A DNA stretch of 64,000 nucleotides from G963923945 sp965199175 (GTDB taxonomy: Bacteria > Pseudomonadota > Alphaproteobacteria > G963923945). The notes beneath the pieces were generated by a model. That model had not been told where the DNA came from, did no database searches, and worked only from the letters and a program-made list of their open reading frames with translations. How positions within the stretch are numbered: position 1 is the first letter of the stretch; each line of letters opens with the position of its first letter. Where the stretch lies: the NCBI GenBank assembly GCA_965199175.1, contig OZ240684.1:2005868-2069867 (forward strand), in the 5' to 3' direction. Position numbers and translations under genes: made by a program. Positions 44,596-54,455 of the stretch are shown one piece after another.

Positions 44596-45996
44596 TCACG
44601 TATATACACTGTTACGTATATAATTTTTGACTGTGGCAGCATCATTGGGGAGATGCACATAATGCTCTTCTCCCTCGATTGCTTTTTTCAAAGTTTCCGG
44701 CGGATTGGGATTTTGTCCCAGGGCCTGAAAGATGGCTTGAGAAAATTTAGCCGGATGCGCTGTTGCCAGCCCGACCACTGGTGCATCACACCGACGTGTT
44801 TGCGCTGCTGCCACGCCAATGGCTGTATGTGGGTCCAGGATTGATCCGGTCCTGGCATATATTTCGGCAATCACTGCCAGAGTCCGGTGGTCATCAGCCC
44901 GGAAACCCTGAAAAATCTCTAACGAACGCTCCCATAATGCGGGATCGAAACACATAAATCCATCGCGGCGAAAGTCACTCATGAGCCTGGCGACTTCTGC
45001 CCCATTTCGATCAACAAGATCATAAATCAACCGCTCGAAATTGCTCGAAATCTGGATATCCATACTGGGGGAAAGGGTATGGATGACGTCTGTTATACGC
45101 AATTCACCGCTTTCAAAATAGCGGGCCAGAATATCATTCCTGTTGCTGCCGGCAATCAGTTCAGCAACCGGGAACCCCATCTTGCGGGCACAATAGCCAG
45201 CATAAATATTCCCAAAATTACCGGTTGGGACCGCAAAACCAACCGGGCGATCCGGGCCGCCTAAATAAGATACTGCCCGGGCATAATAAACAATCTGGAC
45301 CATAATACGGGCCCAGTTAATCGAATTGACCGCCGCCAGAGCCATTTGATTGCGAAAATCACTATCGGCAAACAATATTTTAACAATGTCCTGGCAGTCA
45401 TCAAAACTCCCGTCAATGGCGATATTATGAACATTATCAGCCTGTATTGTGGTCATTTGACGACGCTGAATCTCACTGCATCGTCCCTTTGGATGCAAGA
45501 TGACGATATCCAGGGCCGCCCGGTTGACGCAGGCGGCAATGGCTGCAGAACCAGTATCTCCGGATGTTGCCCCCAAAATGGTTGCCCGGGTACCACGGCG
45601 GGTCAGGACATGGTCAAACAAGCGTCCGACCACTTGCAAAGCATAATCCTTAAAAGCCAATGTCGGGCCATGAAATAATTCCATCAACCAGACATCATCA
45701 GCCATTTGCCAGATTGGCGCGACCGCCGGGTGATTAAAATCACGATACGCATCGGTCAGAATGGCCGCATATTCATCTTCATGGATGGCTCCGGCGACGT
45801 AGGGCCAGGTTACACGAAACGCAACATCGGGATATGTAAAGCCCCGCAAGGCGGCAATCTCATCCTGGTTTACTATGGGCCATTCTTGCGGCACATAGAG
45901 GCCCCCATCTTCGGCCAGACCGGTGAGGAGAACATCGGTAAAGTCAAGCTCCGGGGCTGTCCCCCGGCTGCTGGCATAGGTCATTGCCCGGACCAT
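44596..45996 (-). CDS. thrC: Threonine synthase
   Basis: PLP enzyme that converts O-phosphohomoserine to threonine. It has 466 residues, the long gamma-proteobacterial/plant-distinct type with N-terminal YASSRGTAPELDFTDVLLTGLAEDGGLYVP. FHGPTLAFKDYALQVVG carries the PLP lysine near residue 116, and GATSGDTGSAA binds phosphate. It starts six bases after the M32 gene ends and leads into the M16 gene, so it is part of the long minus-strand transcription unit. Confidence 0.97.
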   Translation of the reverse strand: MVRAMTYASSRGTAPELDFTDVLLTGLAEDGGLYVPQEWPIVNQDEIAALRGFTYPDVAFRVTWPYVAGAIHEDEYAAILTDAYRDFNHPAVAPIWQMADDVWLMELFHGPTLAFKDYALQVVGRLFDHVLTRRGTRATILGATSGDTGSAAIAACVNRAALDIVILHPKGRCSEIQRRQMTTIQADNVHNIAIDGSFDDCQDIVKILFADSDFRNQMALAAVNSINWARIMVQIVYYARAVSYLGGPDRPVGFAVPTGNFGNIYAGYCARKMGFPVAELIAGSNRNDILARYFESGELRITDVIHTLSPSMDIQISSNFERLIYDLVDRNGAEVARLMSDFRRDGFMCFDPALWERSLEIFQGFRADDHRTLAVIAEIYARTGSILDPHTAIGVAAAQTRRCDAPVVGLATAHPAKFSQAIFQALGQNPNPPETLKKAIEGEEHYVHLPNDAATVKNYIRNSVYT

Positions 45997-46002
45997 TGCA
46001 GA

Positions 46003-47517
46003 TTACCCCGCTTCTCCGTCATTGAGATAACGATGGGTCAGATGCTGCTGATACGCCTGAGCATCAAGAGGACGACCAGTCGAGCGTACCAGCAAATCAG
46101 CACTTGAATAACGTGATCCCCAGACATGGATATGGGTGCGCATCCAGCTGGTTAAATCGGTAAAATCACCATGGCTGAGCTTGGTCATCAAATCAGGCTG
46201 ATCATGGCACGCAGCCTGGAAAAGCTGTGCGGCCGTCATCGCCCCCAACGCATAGGTCGGGAAGTATCCCCATAATCCTTCATACCAATGGATATCCTGA
46301 AGACAGCCTTCCCGGTCATTGATTGGTACATAGCCGACCAAATGTTGCATCCCTTCCTGCCATGCAGTGTGTAAATCAGCCGGGAGAAGATCACCAGAAA
46401 GAATCGCCTTTTCCAGTTGGTAGCGCAAAATAATATGAGCCGGATATGTCACTTCATCAGCATCAACCCGGATTGCTGAAGGCGCGACATATGTTGCCAG
46501 ACGATACAGATTGGTTGCTGACCATGCCGCACCTTCCTGAGCAAAAATGTCCCGGACCAAAGGAGCCAGAAAATCCATAAACTGGCGGGAGCGACATGCC
46601 TGCATCTCCACCGACAAGGACTGACTTTCATGCAGACTCATCCCCCGGGCTGACCCCACTGGCTGGCGCCGCCATTGGTCGGGGAGTCCCAATTCGTAAA
46701 GAGCATGCCCGGTCTCATGAAGGACAGCCATGATTCCCTGAGTAAAGTCATCTTCATCATAACGCACGGTAATCCGGATATCATCGCTGCTGCCGCTACA
46801 AAATGGGTGAAGGCTGTCATCAAGGCTGCCACGATTAAAATCAAAGCCGGCTGCTTTCATTAAGCGAATCGCCAGACGGCGCTGATCCTCAACCGCGAAG
46901 GGTCCCGGTGGCATCTGTGCCGGCTCGCGGGACCCCTGAGCCTCAATCACCTGGGGAATGAATCCGGCCAGAAATGTTTCAAGATCCGCGAAAAGGGCAT
47001 CAATATCTGCTACCCGCATTCCGGGTTCCCAGCGGTCAATCAAGGCATCATAGGGAGAATGACCCAAAGCATCTGCCTTCGCCTGAGCGGCCTGGCGTGT
47101 GAGGTTAATCAGATCAGAAAAAGACGGTAAGACAGCCTTAAAATTATCTTCTGACCGTGCTGAGCGCCAAACCGCTTCACAGGCTGAGGATGCTTTGGAA
47201 AGAGCAGCAACCAAATCGCCCGGAACAGCTGTGGCATGAGCGATCAGGCGTTGCATCTCGCGCAAATTGGCTCGTTGCCAGCCTTCAAGGTCATTCTTAT
47301 TCCCGGCTTCTTCTAAGCAGGCACTCAGAGCCGGACGGGTGAGAATTTCATGCGCCAGCATCTTAACTGTGGCCAGCTGTTCTCCCCGTATTTTAGCAGC
47401 CGCAAGCGGCATATGGGTTGCCGCATCCCAATGTAAAATGGATTCAATTTCACTAAAGACGCCTACCTGATCAAATGCGGCTTCTAATGCAGCATAGCCC
47501 TCCAAATGTGGCATCAA
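46003..47517 (-). CDS. Carboxypeptidase M32 (Taq-type)
   Basis: Zinc carboxypeptidase of 504 residues. MAVLHETGHALYELGLP near residue 268 is the HExxH motif. RGMSLHESQSLSVE provides the third ligand and is diagnostic for M32, as are DEVTYPAHIILRYQLEKAIL and ALGAMTAAQLF. The ATG overlaps the SURF1 stop (47514-47517), so the two are coupled. An M32 gene between SURF1 and thrC is a variation on the usual oxidase-thrC order. Confidence 0.96.
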   Translation of the reverse strand: MMPHLEGYAALEAAFDQVGVFSEIESILHWDAATHMPLAAAKIRGEQLATVKMLAHEILTRPALSACLEEAGNKNDLEGWQRANLREMQRLIAHATAVPGDLVAALSKASSACEAVWRSARSEDNFKAVLPSFSDLINLTRQAAQAKADALGHSPYDALIDRWEPGMRVADIDALFADLETFLAGFIPQVIEAQGSREPAQMPPGPFAVEDQRRLAIRLMKAAGFDFNRGSLDDSLHPFCSGSSDDIRITVRYDEDDFTQGIMAVLHETGHALYELGLPDQWRRQPVGSARGMSLHESQSLSVEMQACRSRQFMDFLAPLVRDIFAQEGAAWSATNLYRLATYVAPSAIRVDADEVTYPAHIILRYQLEKAILSGDLLPADLHTAWQEGMQHLVGYVPINDREGCLQDIHWYEGLWGYFPTYALGAMTAAQLFQAACHDQPDLMTKLSHGDFTDLTSWMRTHIHVWGSRYSSADLLVRSTGRPLDAQAYQQHLTHRYLNDGEAG

Positions 47518-48239
47518 TCAGTGATCCGTCCGGACTCTTTGCGGGTAGAGTAAACGACAAAAACGCCGATGAGACCCAAAGCCAGAGCAAACCAGGTCAG
47601 GGCATACTGGAAATGGTCATTGGGCAAATATATTTTTGTTTGTCCACCGATAGGAAACCCACCCGGATTGGCCTGGGGACCCGCATCAAGGTAAAAATTT
47701 CCTAAATCATCCGTCCCGGCATAGCGGGACATGGCCGCAAGATCAATATAGAACCAGAATTTTTCCTCCGGCCGATTATCCGGGACCAAAGGACCCGGCC
47801 GGCCATCCCGGCGAATCACAGCCTCAATATCGACCACGCCTTCAATCTGCCCATCCAGACGGCTTGCCGGGTCTTTGAGCTCTAAGGGTATCCAACCGCG
47901 ATTGATCAATAAGACCGCACCATCCTCAGTCTCCAGGGGGGTTAAAACATGATAACCGGGGTTTCCCCGGGGGCTCAGCGCACCTCTGTACATTTCCCGG
48001 TCATGGCGAAATGTTCCGTTCAATCTTACCCGACGATACGGCTCAGAGGATGGATTTTCCACCATCATCAGAGGAACAGCACTATGCTCAAAAGCCACCT
48101 GTCGTTCAGCGATCAACTGCTCTTTCCAGGAGAGCCGCTCTAACTGCCATATACCCAGACCGATGGTGACCACCAAACCAACCACAACCGCCAGGGTAAA
48201 TCCCAACGGTGGTTGAAAAACATAGCCTTTGAAACGCAC
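47514..48239 (-). CDS. SURF1 family cytochrome oxidase assembly protein
   Basis: Inner-membrane factor for haem a insertion into cytochrome c oxidase. It has 241 residues with an N-terminal membrane helix (LGFTLAVVVGLVVTIGLGIWQLERLSWK) and a C-terminal helix (HFQYALTWFALALGLIGVFVVY), flanking a periplasmic domain with RRVRLNGTF, LLINRGWIPLE and PNDHFQYALTWF. This is the standard Shy1/SURF1 layout. Position after DUF983 and coxC agrees. Confidence 0.95.
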   Translation of the reverse strand: MRFKGYVFQPPLGFTLAVVVGLVVTIGLGIWQLERLSWKEQLIAERQVAFEHSAVPLMMVENPSSEPYRRVRLNGTFRHDREMYRGALSPRGNPGYHVLTPLETEDGAVLLINRGWIPLELKDPASRLDGQIEGVVDIEAVIRRDGRPGPLVPDNRPEEKFWFYIDLAAMSRYAGTDDLGNFYLDAGPQANPGGFPIGGQTKIYLPNDHFQYALTWFALALGLIGVFVVYSTRKESGRITD

Positions 48240-48247
48240 GTTTCTAA

Positions 48248-48601
48248 TTACCTTTCATGACCACCTTTTTCCGATGGATACCGGTAGCGTGAAATGACCA
48301 AAAATGCCTTAAAAAAGCGGATACTCAGCAGAGAAGAAAAGATGACCACCGGCACCAAAACCACCCCATAGACCCAAAGCGGTGGCATAAAGCGAATTTC
48401 CATCCAGGCCACCATAATCAACGCTAAACTGCCAGCGACAAATATAGAAAAAGCCGCCGGCCCGTCACCGCTATCATGCTTTGATAAATCAGAGCCACAG
48501 GCCGCACAATGATCGGCAACCTTGAGCATACCATCATATAAAGGACCCTTCCGGCACCGGGGGCAGCGCGCTTTCAACGCCAGAAGAAGTGAGGATGCCA
48601 T
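48248..48601 (-). CDS. DUF983 family membrane protein
   Basis: A 117-residue protein with an N-terminal zinc-ribbon-like CPRC...CAACG pattern (ARCPRCRKGPLYDGML, CAACGSDL) and two membrane helices. DUF983 genes are regularly found between coxC and SURF1 in alphaproteobacteria, which suggests a role in oxidase assembly; no mechanism is known to me. Confidence 0.9.
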   Translation of the reverse strand: MASSLLLALKARCPRCRKGPLYDGMLKVADHCAACGSDLSKHDSGDGPAAFSIFVAGSLALIMVAWMEIRFMPPLWVYGVVLVPVVIFSSLLSIRFFKAFLVISRYRYPSEKGGHER

Positions 48602-48649
48602 GATAATATGACACAGTATGATGATACAGTATGGTGATACAATATGATG

Positions 48650-49480
48650 TCAGGCCGCCGTCCACCAATAGATGAAGGTGAATAAAAAGAGCCAGACAAC
48701 ATCAACGAAATGCCAGTACCAGGCCGCAGCTTCAAAACCGATATGGTGATCCGGTTTGAAGTGACCTGCCAGGCCCCGGAAAAAACAGACCAGTAAAAAC
48801 AGTGTCCCAATCAGCACATGAGCACCATGGAAACCGGTAGCCATAAAGAAGGTTGATGAATAAATCCCCTCATCGAAACTGAATTCAGCAATGCCGTATT
48901 CAAAAGCCTGTAAGGCTGTAAATGCGGCTCCCAACACAATGGTCAGCCCCAGCCCGATCAGGAAATTTTTGCGATCATCCTGCCGCAACGCATGATGAGC
49001 CCAGGTTACAGTTACTCCTGAAGAAAGCAGAATAAGCGTATTGAGAAGCGGAATCCCGAAAGGATCAAACAGTCTTCCTTCAAGATCAGCCGGTGGCCAG
49101 ACACCGCCGGTCACTTCCTGGCGTGTCACCAATTCCGGGCTATTGGCTCCGGGGAAGAACGCTACGTCAAAAAAGGCCCAGAACCAAGCCACAAAAAACA
49201 TCACTTCTGAGGCAATAAACAAAACCATACCGTAACGCAGGCCAATTTGAACAATCGCATTATGGTGTCCTTCATGCTCGCCTTCGCGCACCACATCGCG
49301 CCACCACATGAAAGCCGTAAACAGCAGCCCCGCCCCCCCAATCACAAACCAGGTGGAACCAATCTCGTGCATATATTCGACAACCCCCCAAAACATGACC
49401 AAAGCCGAGAGTGACGCCAAAAGCGGCCACGGGCTCGGATCAACGAGGTGATAGGGGTGTTTTTGAACATGGTCATTCAT
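48650..49480 (-). CDS. ctaE: Cytochrome c oxidase subunit III
   Basis: Seven-helix subunit III of the aa3-type oxidase, 276 residues. HPYHLVDPSPWPLLAS is the typical N-terminus, EHEGHHNAIVQIGLRYGMVLFIASEVMFFVAWFWAFF holds the conserved core, and ATGFHGAHVLIGTLFLLVCFFR and WYWHFVDVVWLFLF complete it. The ATG at 49480 is chosen by homology; an upstream TTG would add 16 residues. Part of the coxB-coxA-ctaB-ctaG-coxC cluster. Confidence 0.97.
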   Translation of the reverse strand: MNDHVQKHPYHLVDPSPWPLLASLSALVMFWGVVEYMHEIGSTWFVIGGAGLLFTAFMWWRDVVREGEHEGHHNAIVQIGLRYGMVLFIASEVMFFVAWFWAFFDVAFFPGANSPELVTRQEVTGGVWPPADLEGRLFDPFGIPLLNTLILLSSGVTVTWAHHALRQDDRKNFLIGLGLTIVLGAAFTALQAFEYGIAEFSFDEGIYSSTFFMATGFHGAHVLIGTLFLLVCFFRGLAGHFKPDHHIGFEAAAWYWHFVDVVWLFLFTFIYWWTAA

Positions 49481-49672
49481 GGTTCTTGTTCTCCTCTTGC
49501 CCAGATACGCATTGATCAAAGGTTTCAATGTAAAGTCAATATAAAGACGGTGGTTTCAATACAAAAAGCGGTTTTAATATAAAAAATGCCAAACCCGGAT
49601 ATTCCGGTTTCAATGATTCTATGGTTTGAACACCGACTTCAGCCCGATCCTTAAAAGAGTCATCTGTGAATA

Positions 49673-50341
49673 CTAAAAGACCTGTCTGGGTCCCAACTGA
49701 TTAACCATTATGGTAGAATTTGAGAGCCTGGACAAGCCGTTGTTGATGGCAGCTGGTTTTTTATTGTCGTTGTTAACCGCATCCTGGGTATCCTCGTCTA
49801 TGACCGGAAAAAACGTATAAGACAAGGTTATCGTTGAAATATCTTTCATATTCGGGTCGTCATCAATCGCCGGGTCAATGTAAAATGCCACCGGCATATC
49901 AACACTTTGGCCGGGAGCCAAAGATTGCTCTTCAAAACAAAAACAATCAATTTTATTGAAATAGGATCCCACCTTGAGCGGGGTGACATTATAAATCGCC
50001 GTTCCGGAAGTCGTGGTTGTGGCCTGGTTGGTGGCCTGGTAAAAAGCCAGCCCTTGCTCACCAATGCGCAGCGCAATTTCTTTCTGGGCCGGACGAAACC
50101 GCCAGGGTAAAGAACGACTGATATCAGCATTAAAACGGATTGTTACCTGCCGGTCTAATGTCTGAGCCGGGACATGATCAGCACTGCGCGGTGTCCCGCC
50201 ATAGCCGGTTACCTGGCAAAACAACTGATAAAGGGGGACCGAAGCATATGCCAGTCCACCCATGGCCACCACAATGCCCGCCAAAATCATTGCAGAACGG
50301 CGATTGCGGGTGGATGTGCATGGTTTTTCCGGCTTATTCAT
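49673..50341 (-). CDS. ctaG: Cytochrome c oxidase assembly protein CtaG (Cox11)
   Basis: Copper chaperone that delivers CuB to subunit I. It has 222 residues with one N-terminal membrane helix and a periplasmic domain. LFCQVTGYGG has the first conserved Cys and IDCFCFEEQSLAPGQ the CFCF copper site, followed by VAFYIDPAIDDDPNMKDISTITLSYTFF. The C-terminal tail (about 190-222) is longer than usual and low complexity. The start overlaps the small upstream gene (ATGA). Confidence 0.97.
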   Translation of the reverse strand: MNKPEKPCTSTRNRRSAMILAGIVVAMGGLAYASVPLYQLFCQVTGYGGTPRSADHVPAQTLDRQVTIRFNADISRSLPWRFRPAQKEIALRIGEQGLAFYQATNQATTTTSGTAIYNVTPLKVGSYFNKIDCFCFEEQSLAPGQSVDMPVAFYIDPAIDDDPNMKDISTITLSYTFFPVIDEDTQDAVNNDNKKPAAINNGLSRLSNSTIMVNQLGPRQVF

Positions 50342-50478
50342 CCCGATTCCCCCATGCGCAAGACGGTGATAATGTAAAATAAAACAGCCAGACCCAGCAG
50401 CGAAACTCCCAGGACAATATTGCGAAAACGCCGGCGTTGTGCGGCGTCATCTTGTTTTTGCTTGTGTTGAGATGTCAT
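50338..50478 (-). CDS. Small CoxF-like membrane protein
   Basis: A 46-residue frame (50338-50478). After a basic N-terminus (MTSQHKQKQDDAAQRRRFRN) comes one membrane helix (IVLGVSLLGLAVLFYIITVL). Tiny single-helix proteins of this kind lie between ctaB and ctaG in many alphaproteobacteria and are annotated as CoxF or hypothetical. Its stop overlaps the ctaG start, so translation is coupled. Presumed role: oxidase assembly. Confidence 0.8.
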   Translation of the reverse strand: MTSQHKQKQDDAAQRRRFRNIVLGVSLLGLAVLFYIITVLRMGESG

Positions 50479-50505
50479 GAGATGAAAACCAACCAATAGC
50501 CGTGA

Positions 50506-51471
50506 TTAGAAACTGACGATACCGGCCTGGTTGCCGATGAATACATGGTCAGCTAGCATGGCTGAGAACAAAAGAAAGAGATAAAAAATTGAATACATAA
50601 ATAAGGTCCGGGATGCGGCATGACCATCTCGTTCACCGATGTCCCAGACTGCCAGGGCATGAGACAAAAACACCCAGGACAAAAGGGTTGCAGAAACCCC
50701 GTAAACAACCCCGGCCAACCCCAAAACCCATGGGAGTATGGCACTGATCGTCAATAACAGACTGTAAACGACAATCTGTCGGCAGGTTGCTCCTGACCCT
50801 GCTGTGACCGGCATCATCGGAACGCCGGCTTTTGCATAATCACCGTTGCGGTATAAAGCCAGGGCCCAGAAATGTGGTGGAGTCCAAAGAAAAATAATCA
50901 GCGTCATCAAAAGCGGGTAGAGGCTGATTTCCCCGCTTGCGGCTGCCCAGCCGACCAGAGGAGGAAATGCTCCCGACAAGCCACCAATGACAATATTTTG
51001 CGGAGTTCGCCGCTTCAGCCACATGGTGTAGATAAAGACATAAAACGCAATTGTCAGTGCCAATAAGGCTGCGGCCAGATAATTGAGGGCCAGGCCAATG
51101 ATCATCACCGAAAATACCGCAAGAATGACCCCAAATATCAGAGCATTGGCCGCATTCAAACGACCATTGGGAATTGGCCGTCTCCGGGTGCGGGTCATGA
51201 TGGCGTCGATATCCCGGTCAAACCACATATTGATGGCTCCGGCTGCACCGGCACCGGCGGCGATACAGAAAACCGCAATCATGCTGAGAATCGGATGAGG
51301 TTGGCCGGGAGCTATCAAAAGACCAACTGTTGCTGTGAAAACAGCCAGCGACATGACTCCCGGTTTGAGGAGAGCGAAAAAGTCAGCGACCGCGCTCTCC
51401 TCAATCTCAGAAGCGGTTACCCCGGACTCAGGAATACCCGATGACGCAGAAAGAGGAACCGGATGTGACAT
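50506..51471 (-). CDS. ctaB: Protohaem IX farnesyltransferase (haem O synthase)
   Basis: UbiA-type prenyltransferase of 321 residues with about nine membrane helices, making haem O from haem B on the way to haem A. NMWFDRDIDAIMTRTRRRP is the first Asp-rich motif (NxxxDxxxD), and TVGLLIAPGQPHP and YTMWLKRRTPQNIVIGG are typical. ATG 51471 is preferred by homology, though a GTG at 51495 could add eight residues and lies only 8 bp after coxA. Confidence 0.96.
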   Translation of the reverse strand: MSHPVPLSASSGIPESGVTASEIEESAVADFFALLKPGVMSLAVFTATVGLLIAPGQPHPILSMIAVFCIAAGAGAAGAINMWFDRDIDAIMTRTRRRPIPNGRLNAANALIFGVILAVFSVMIIGLALNYLAAALLALTIAFYVFIYTMWLKRRTPQNIVIGGLSGAFPPLVGWAAASGEISLYPLLMTLIIFLWTPPHFWALALYRNGDYAKAGVPMMPVTAGSGATCRQIVVYSLLLTISAILPWVLGLAGVVYGVSATLLSWVFLSHALAVWDIGERDGHAASRTLFMYSIFYLFLLFSAMLADHVFIGNQAGIVSF

Positions 51472-51502
51472 GGCACCGAAAGGCAGAAGCCTCACCTGGT
51501 TC

Positions 51503-53080
51503 TTATTTTACCCGGGGCAATTCATTAAAGGTATGGAACGGTGGCGGTGAGGACACTGTCCATTCAAGAGTTGTTGCCCCGGCACCCCACGGATTGGCCG
51601 CCGCTTTACGCTTGCGATAAAAGGCTTCCAAAACCACATAAACAAAGAAGAACGCTGCGGCCACCGAAATATACGCCCCAATACTTGAGATATAATTCCA
51701 GCCGGCAAAAGCATCCGGATAATCCGGGATACGTCTCGGCATACCGGCAAGGCCGGAGAAATGCATCGGGAAAAAGGTCAGATTGACACCGATAAATGTC
51801 AGCCAAAAATGAATTTGACCCAGGAACTCACTATATTCACAGCCGGACATTTTTGAAAACCAATAATAGAAACCGGCAAAGATGGAAAAGAGGGCTCCCA
51901 TCGACATCACATAATGAAAATGTGCCACCACATAATACGTGTCATGTAAAGACACATCGACCCCGGCATTGGCCAGGACAACCCCGGTGACCCCCCCCAG
52001 GGTAAACAGGAAGATCATGGCAAGGGCAAACAACATGGGCACTTTGAACTCAAGGGACCCTCCCCACATGGTGGCGATCCAGCTGAATATCTTAATTCCG
52101 GTCGGGACTGCAATGACCATTGTCGCGGCGACAAAATAAGCCCGCGTGTCAACATCAAGCCCCACCGTATACATATGATGTGCCCAGACAACGAAACCAA
52201 CAAAACCAATCGCCACCATAGCATAAGCCATCCCAAGATAGCCAAAAATCGGCTTACGGGAGAATGTGGAAATGACGTGGCTGATAATCCCAAAACCGGG
52301 AATGATCAGGATATAAACTTCCGGATGCCCAAAAAACCAGAAGAGATGTTGGTACAATACCGGATCTCCACCCAATTCAGGGGTGAAAAAGCCGGTCCCA
52401 AAATTGCGGTCAGTCAGCATCATGGTGATGGCACCAGCCAGAACCGGCAACGACAACAACAACAAGAAGGCAGTGACCAGAACCGACCAGGCAAATAAAG
52501 GCATTTTGTGGAGAGTCATGCCCGGTGCCCGCATATTAAAGATGGTGGTGATAAAGTTAATCGCCCCCAAAATAGAAGACGCCCCGGCCAGATGGAGGCT
52601 GAAAATCGCCATATCCATCGCCATACCGGGCTGTCCGGTTGTTGATAAGGGCGCATAGAGAGTCCATCCGGCCCCAACACCCCCATCAACGAAAGTCGAG
52701 GCGACCAAAAGGATCAAAGCGGCTGCCAGCAGCCAAAAACTGACATTATTCATACGCGGGAAAGCCATATCCGGCGCCCCGATCATAATCGGCAAAAACC
52801 AATTACCAAACCCCCCCATCATCGCCGGCATGATCATAAAGAACACCATCAAAAGGCCGTGGGCAGTGATCCAGACATTATAACGTTGGTAATCCCCATC
52901 GAGAATTTGTATTCCCGGCTCAGCCAGCTCCATACGCATATAGAGCGAGAAAATCCCGCCGACCAGACCGGAAATAATCGCCAGGATCAGATAAAGGGTT
53001 CCGATATCTTTGTGGTTGGTGGAATAAAGATAACGTTTCCAGAAAGGAGGGACATCATGTTCGGCGTGAGTGGTACTCAT
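51503..53080 (-). CDS. ctaD: Cytochrome c oxidase subunit I
   Basis: Catalytic subunit of the aa3 oxidase, 525 residues with twelve membrane helices. YSTNHKDIGTLYLI is the N-terminal signature. The haem a ligand region is in NVWITAHGLLMVFF, WFFGHPEVYILIIPGFG holds the CuB His and cross-linked Tyr, and VVAHFHYVMSMGA carries the haem a3/a ligands. The K and D channel regions appear normal. ATG 53080 is chosen by homology; an upstream ATG would add 14 non-conserved residues. Confidence 0.98.
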   Translation of the reverse strand: MSTTHAEHDVPPFWKRYLYSTNHKDIGTLYLILAIISGLVGGIFSLYMRMELAEPGIQILDGDYQRYNVWITAHGLLMVFFMIMPAMMGGFGNWFLPIMIGAPDMAFPRMNNVSFWLLAAALILLVASTFVDGGVGAGWTLYAPLSTTGQPGMAMDMAIFSLHLAGASSILGAINFITTIFNMRAPGMTLHKMPLFAWSVLVTAFLLLLSLPVLAGAITMMLTDRNFGTGFFTPELGGDPVLYQHLFWFFGHPEVYILIIPGFGIISHVISTFSRKPIFGYLGMAYAMVAIGFVGFVVWAHHMYTVGLDVDTRAYFVAATMVIAVPTGIKIFSWIATMWGGSLEFKVPMLFALAMIFLFTLGGVTGVVLANAGVDVSLHDTYYVVAHFHYVMSMGALFSIFAGFYYWFSKMSGCEYSEFLGQIHFWLTFIGVNLTFFPMHFSGLAGMPRRIPDYPDAFAGWNYISSIGAYISVAAAFFFVYVVLEAFYRKRKAAANPWGAGATTLEWTVSSPPPFHTFNELPRVK

Positions 53081-53166
53081 GGTTGTATGCTCTTTCTTTG
53101 TTATGTGCTCTTTCGTTTTCAAAGGACGTCTTAAAAATCCGGTTAAAAGCCCGAATGGCTCAAAAG

Positions 53167-54024
53167 CTAAGGTGTATTGGGTTGCATGACTCCGGCGGTA
53201 TCCCAGCGACTTTCTGCCCGGGCAAATTCCTCCTGAGCTTCAATCACCCAGGCATCGAATTCCTGCTGGCTGACTGCTTTAATGGCGATGGGCATAAAGC
53301 CATGATTGACCCCGCATAGTTCGGAACATTGCCCGTAATACATGCCTTCTTTATCAATACGCAGCCAGGTTTCATTGAGACGCCCGGGAACTGAATCCGT
53401 CTTAACCCCCAGGGATGGAACGGCCCAGGAATGGATAACACCGGCCGGATCAGCGGCCACCAAAACCTTAATGGTTTTGCCTACTGGTAAGACGACATTA
53501 TAATCAGTGGCAAGCAGACGCGGCTGACCTTCTTCTAAGTCTTCGTCCAGAATCATTGTGGCGTCATAGGTAAAACCGCCATGATCAGGATACTCATATG
53601 ACCAATACCACTGATATCCGGTGGTTTTGATGGTCATATCCGCCTGTGGGATGGTGTTTTCGTAATAGAGCAGACGCAAAGAAGGAATAGCAATAAAAAC
53701 CAGAATAAGAACCGGGACAACGGTCCAGGTTACTTCCAGAAAGCTGTTATGAACTGTTTTGGTGGGGGTTGGGTTGGCTGATGCCCGAAACCGCACCATC
53801 ACATAAATCATCAGCGCAAGAACAAATATGGTGATCAGGGTAATGATCACCAGCACGATATCATGGAAGTTAATAATCCGTTCCATCACCGGCGATGCGG
53901 CGGCCTGGAATCCGGTCTGCCACGGATACGGCTGGCCAAGGACTTCCGCATGTGCCCAGGATGCTGGCAAAAAGACACCCAATGCCGCCAGGGCAAAGCT
54001 CAAAAACCGATCTTTCATTGTCAC
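53167..54024 (-). CDS. ctaC: Cytochrome c oxidase subunit II
   Basis: Subunit II, 285 residues, with a signal peptide, two membrane helices and a periplasmic cupredoxin domain carrying CuA. The CuA ligands are visible: HSWAVPSLGVKTD (His) and GQCSELCGVNHGFMPI (two Cys, Glu carbonyl, His, Met). The tyrosine/tryptophan electron entry YQWYWSYEYPD is present. GTG 54024 is best placed relative to GGAGG; the ATG two codons later is possible. First gene of the oxidase block. Confidence 0.97.
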   Translation of the reverse strand: MTMKDRFLSFALAALGVFLPASWAHAEVLGQPYPWQTGFQAAASPVMERIINFHDIVLVIITLITIFVLALMIYVMVRFRASANPTPTKTVHNSFLEVTWTVVPVLILVFIAIPSLRLLYYENTIPQADMTIKTTGYQWYWSYEYPDHGGFTYDATMILDEDLEEGQPRLLATDYNVVLPVGKTIKVLVAADPAGVIHSWAVPSLGVKTDSVPGRLNETWLRIDKEGMYYGQCSELCGVNHGFMPIAIKAVSQQEFDAWVIEAQEEFARAESRWDTAGVMQPNTP

Positions 54025-54455
54025 TCAGTCCTCCCCCATTGCTCTTAGACGTAATCTAACGTTATCTAACCTTCTTAACGTTATCTGACCTTATCTAACC
54101 TTCTTAACGTAATTTCATCAAGGTCTTTCATCAAGGTCTTTCATGAATCCCGTGCCTGGCCAATTTTTTGACACAAGCCGGTATACAATCAATCAATATC
54201 GTAATCAATATTTCACGTGGGTTGGTGTTTTTTGGTGTTTTAGGCGAATTTTTTGGTGTTCTTACGTCAATTTGGTATTTCACCTGAGTTGGGTATTTCT
54301 GAGTTGGGTATTTCTACGTATTTGAATTGGACAATATGAAGGGATCATTACTGAAAGGGTGACATAAAATCAAGATATCGTTAACCATTGATCACAAAAT
54401 TGATTATAAAGCTGATGATAACCATGTCTGAGACAAACCATGTCTGATACGAACC
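54025..54455. other. Divergent region between coxB and tldD
   Basis: No gene. It must hold the oxidase operon promoter. ACGTTATCTAACCTTCTTA-like units repeat about four times (54049-54113), AAGGTCTTTCATC twice (54120-54143), TTTTTTGGTGTTTT-like units near 54226-54262 and GTTGGGTATTTCTGA twice (54293-54317). The tldD start region is itself a 16-bp triplication. Confidence 0.6.
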
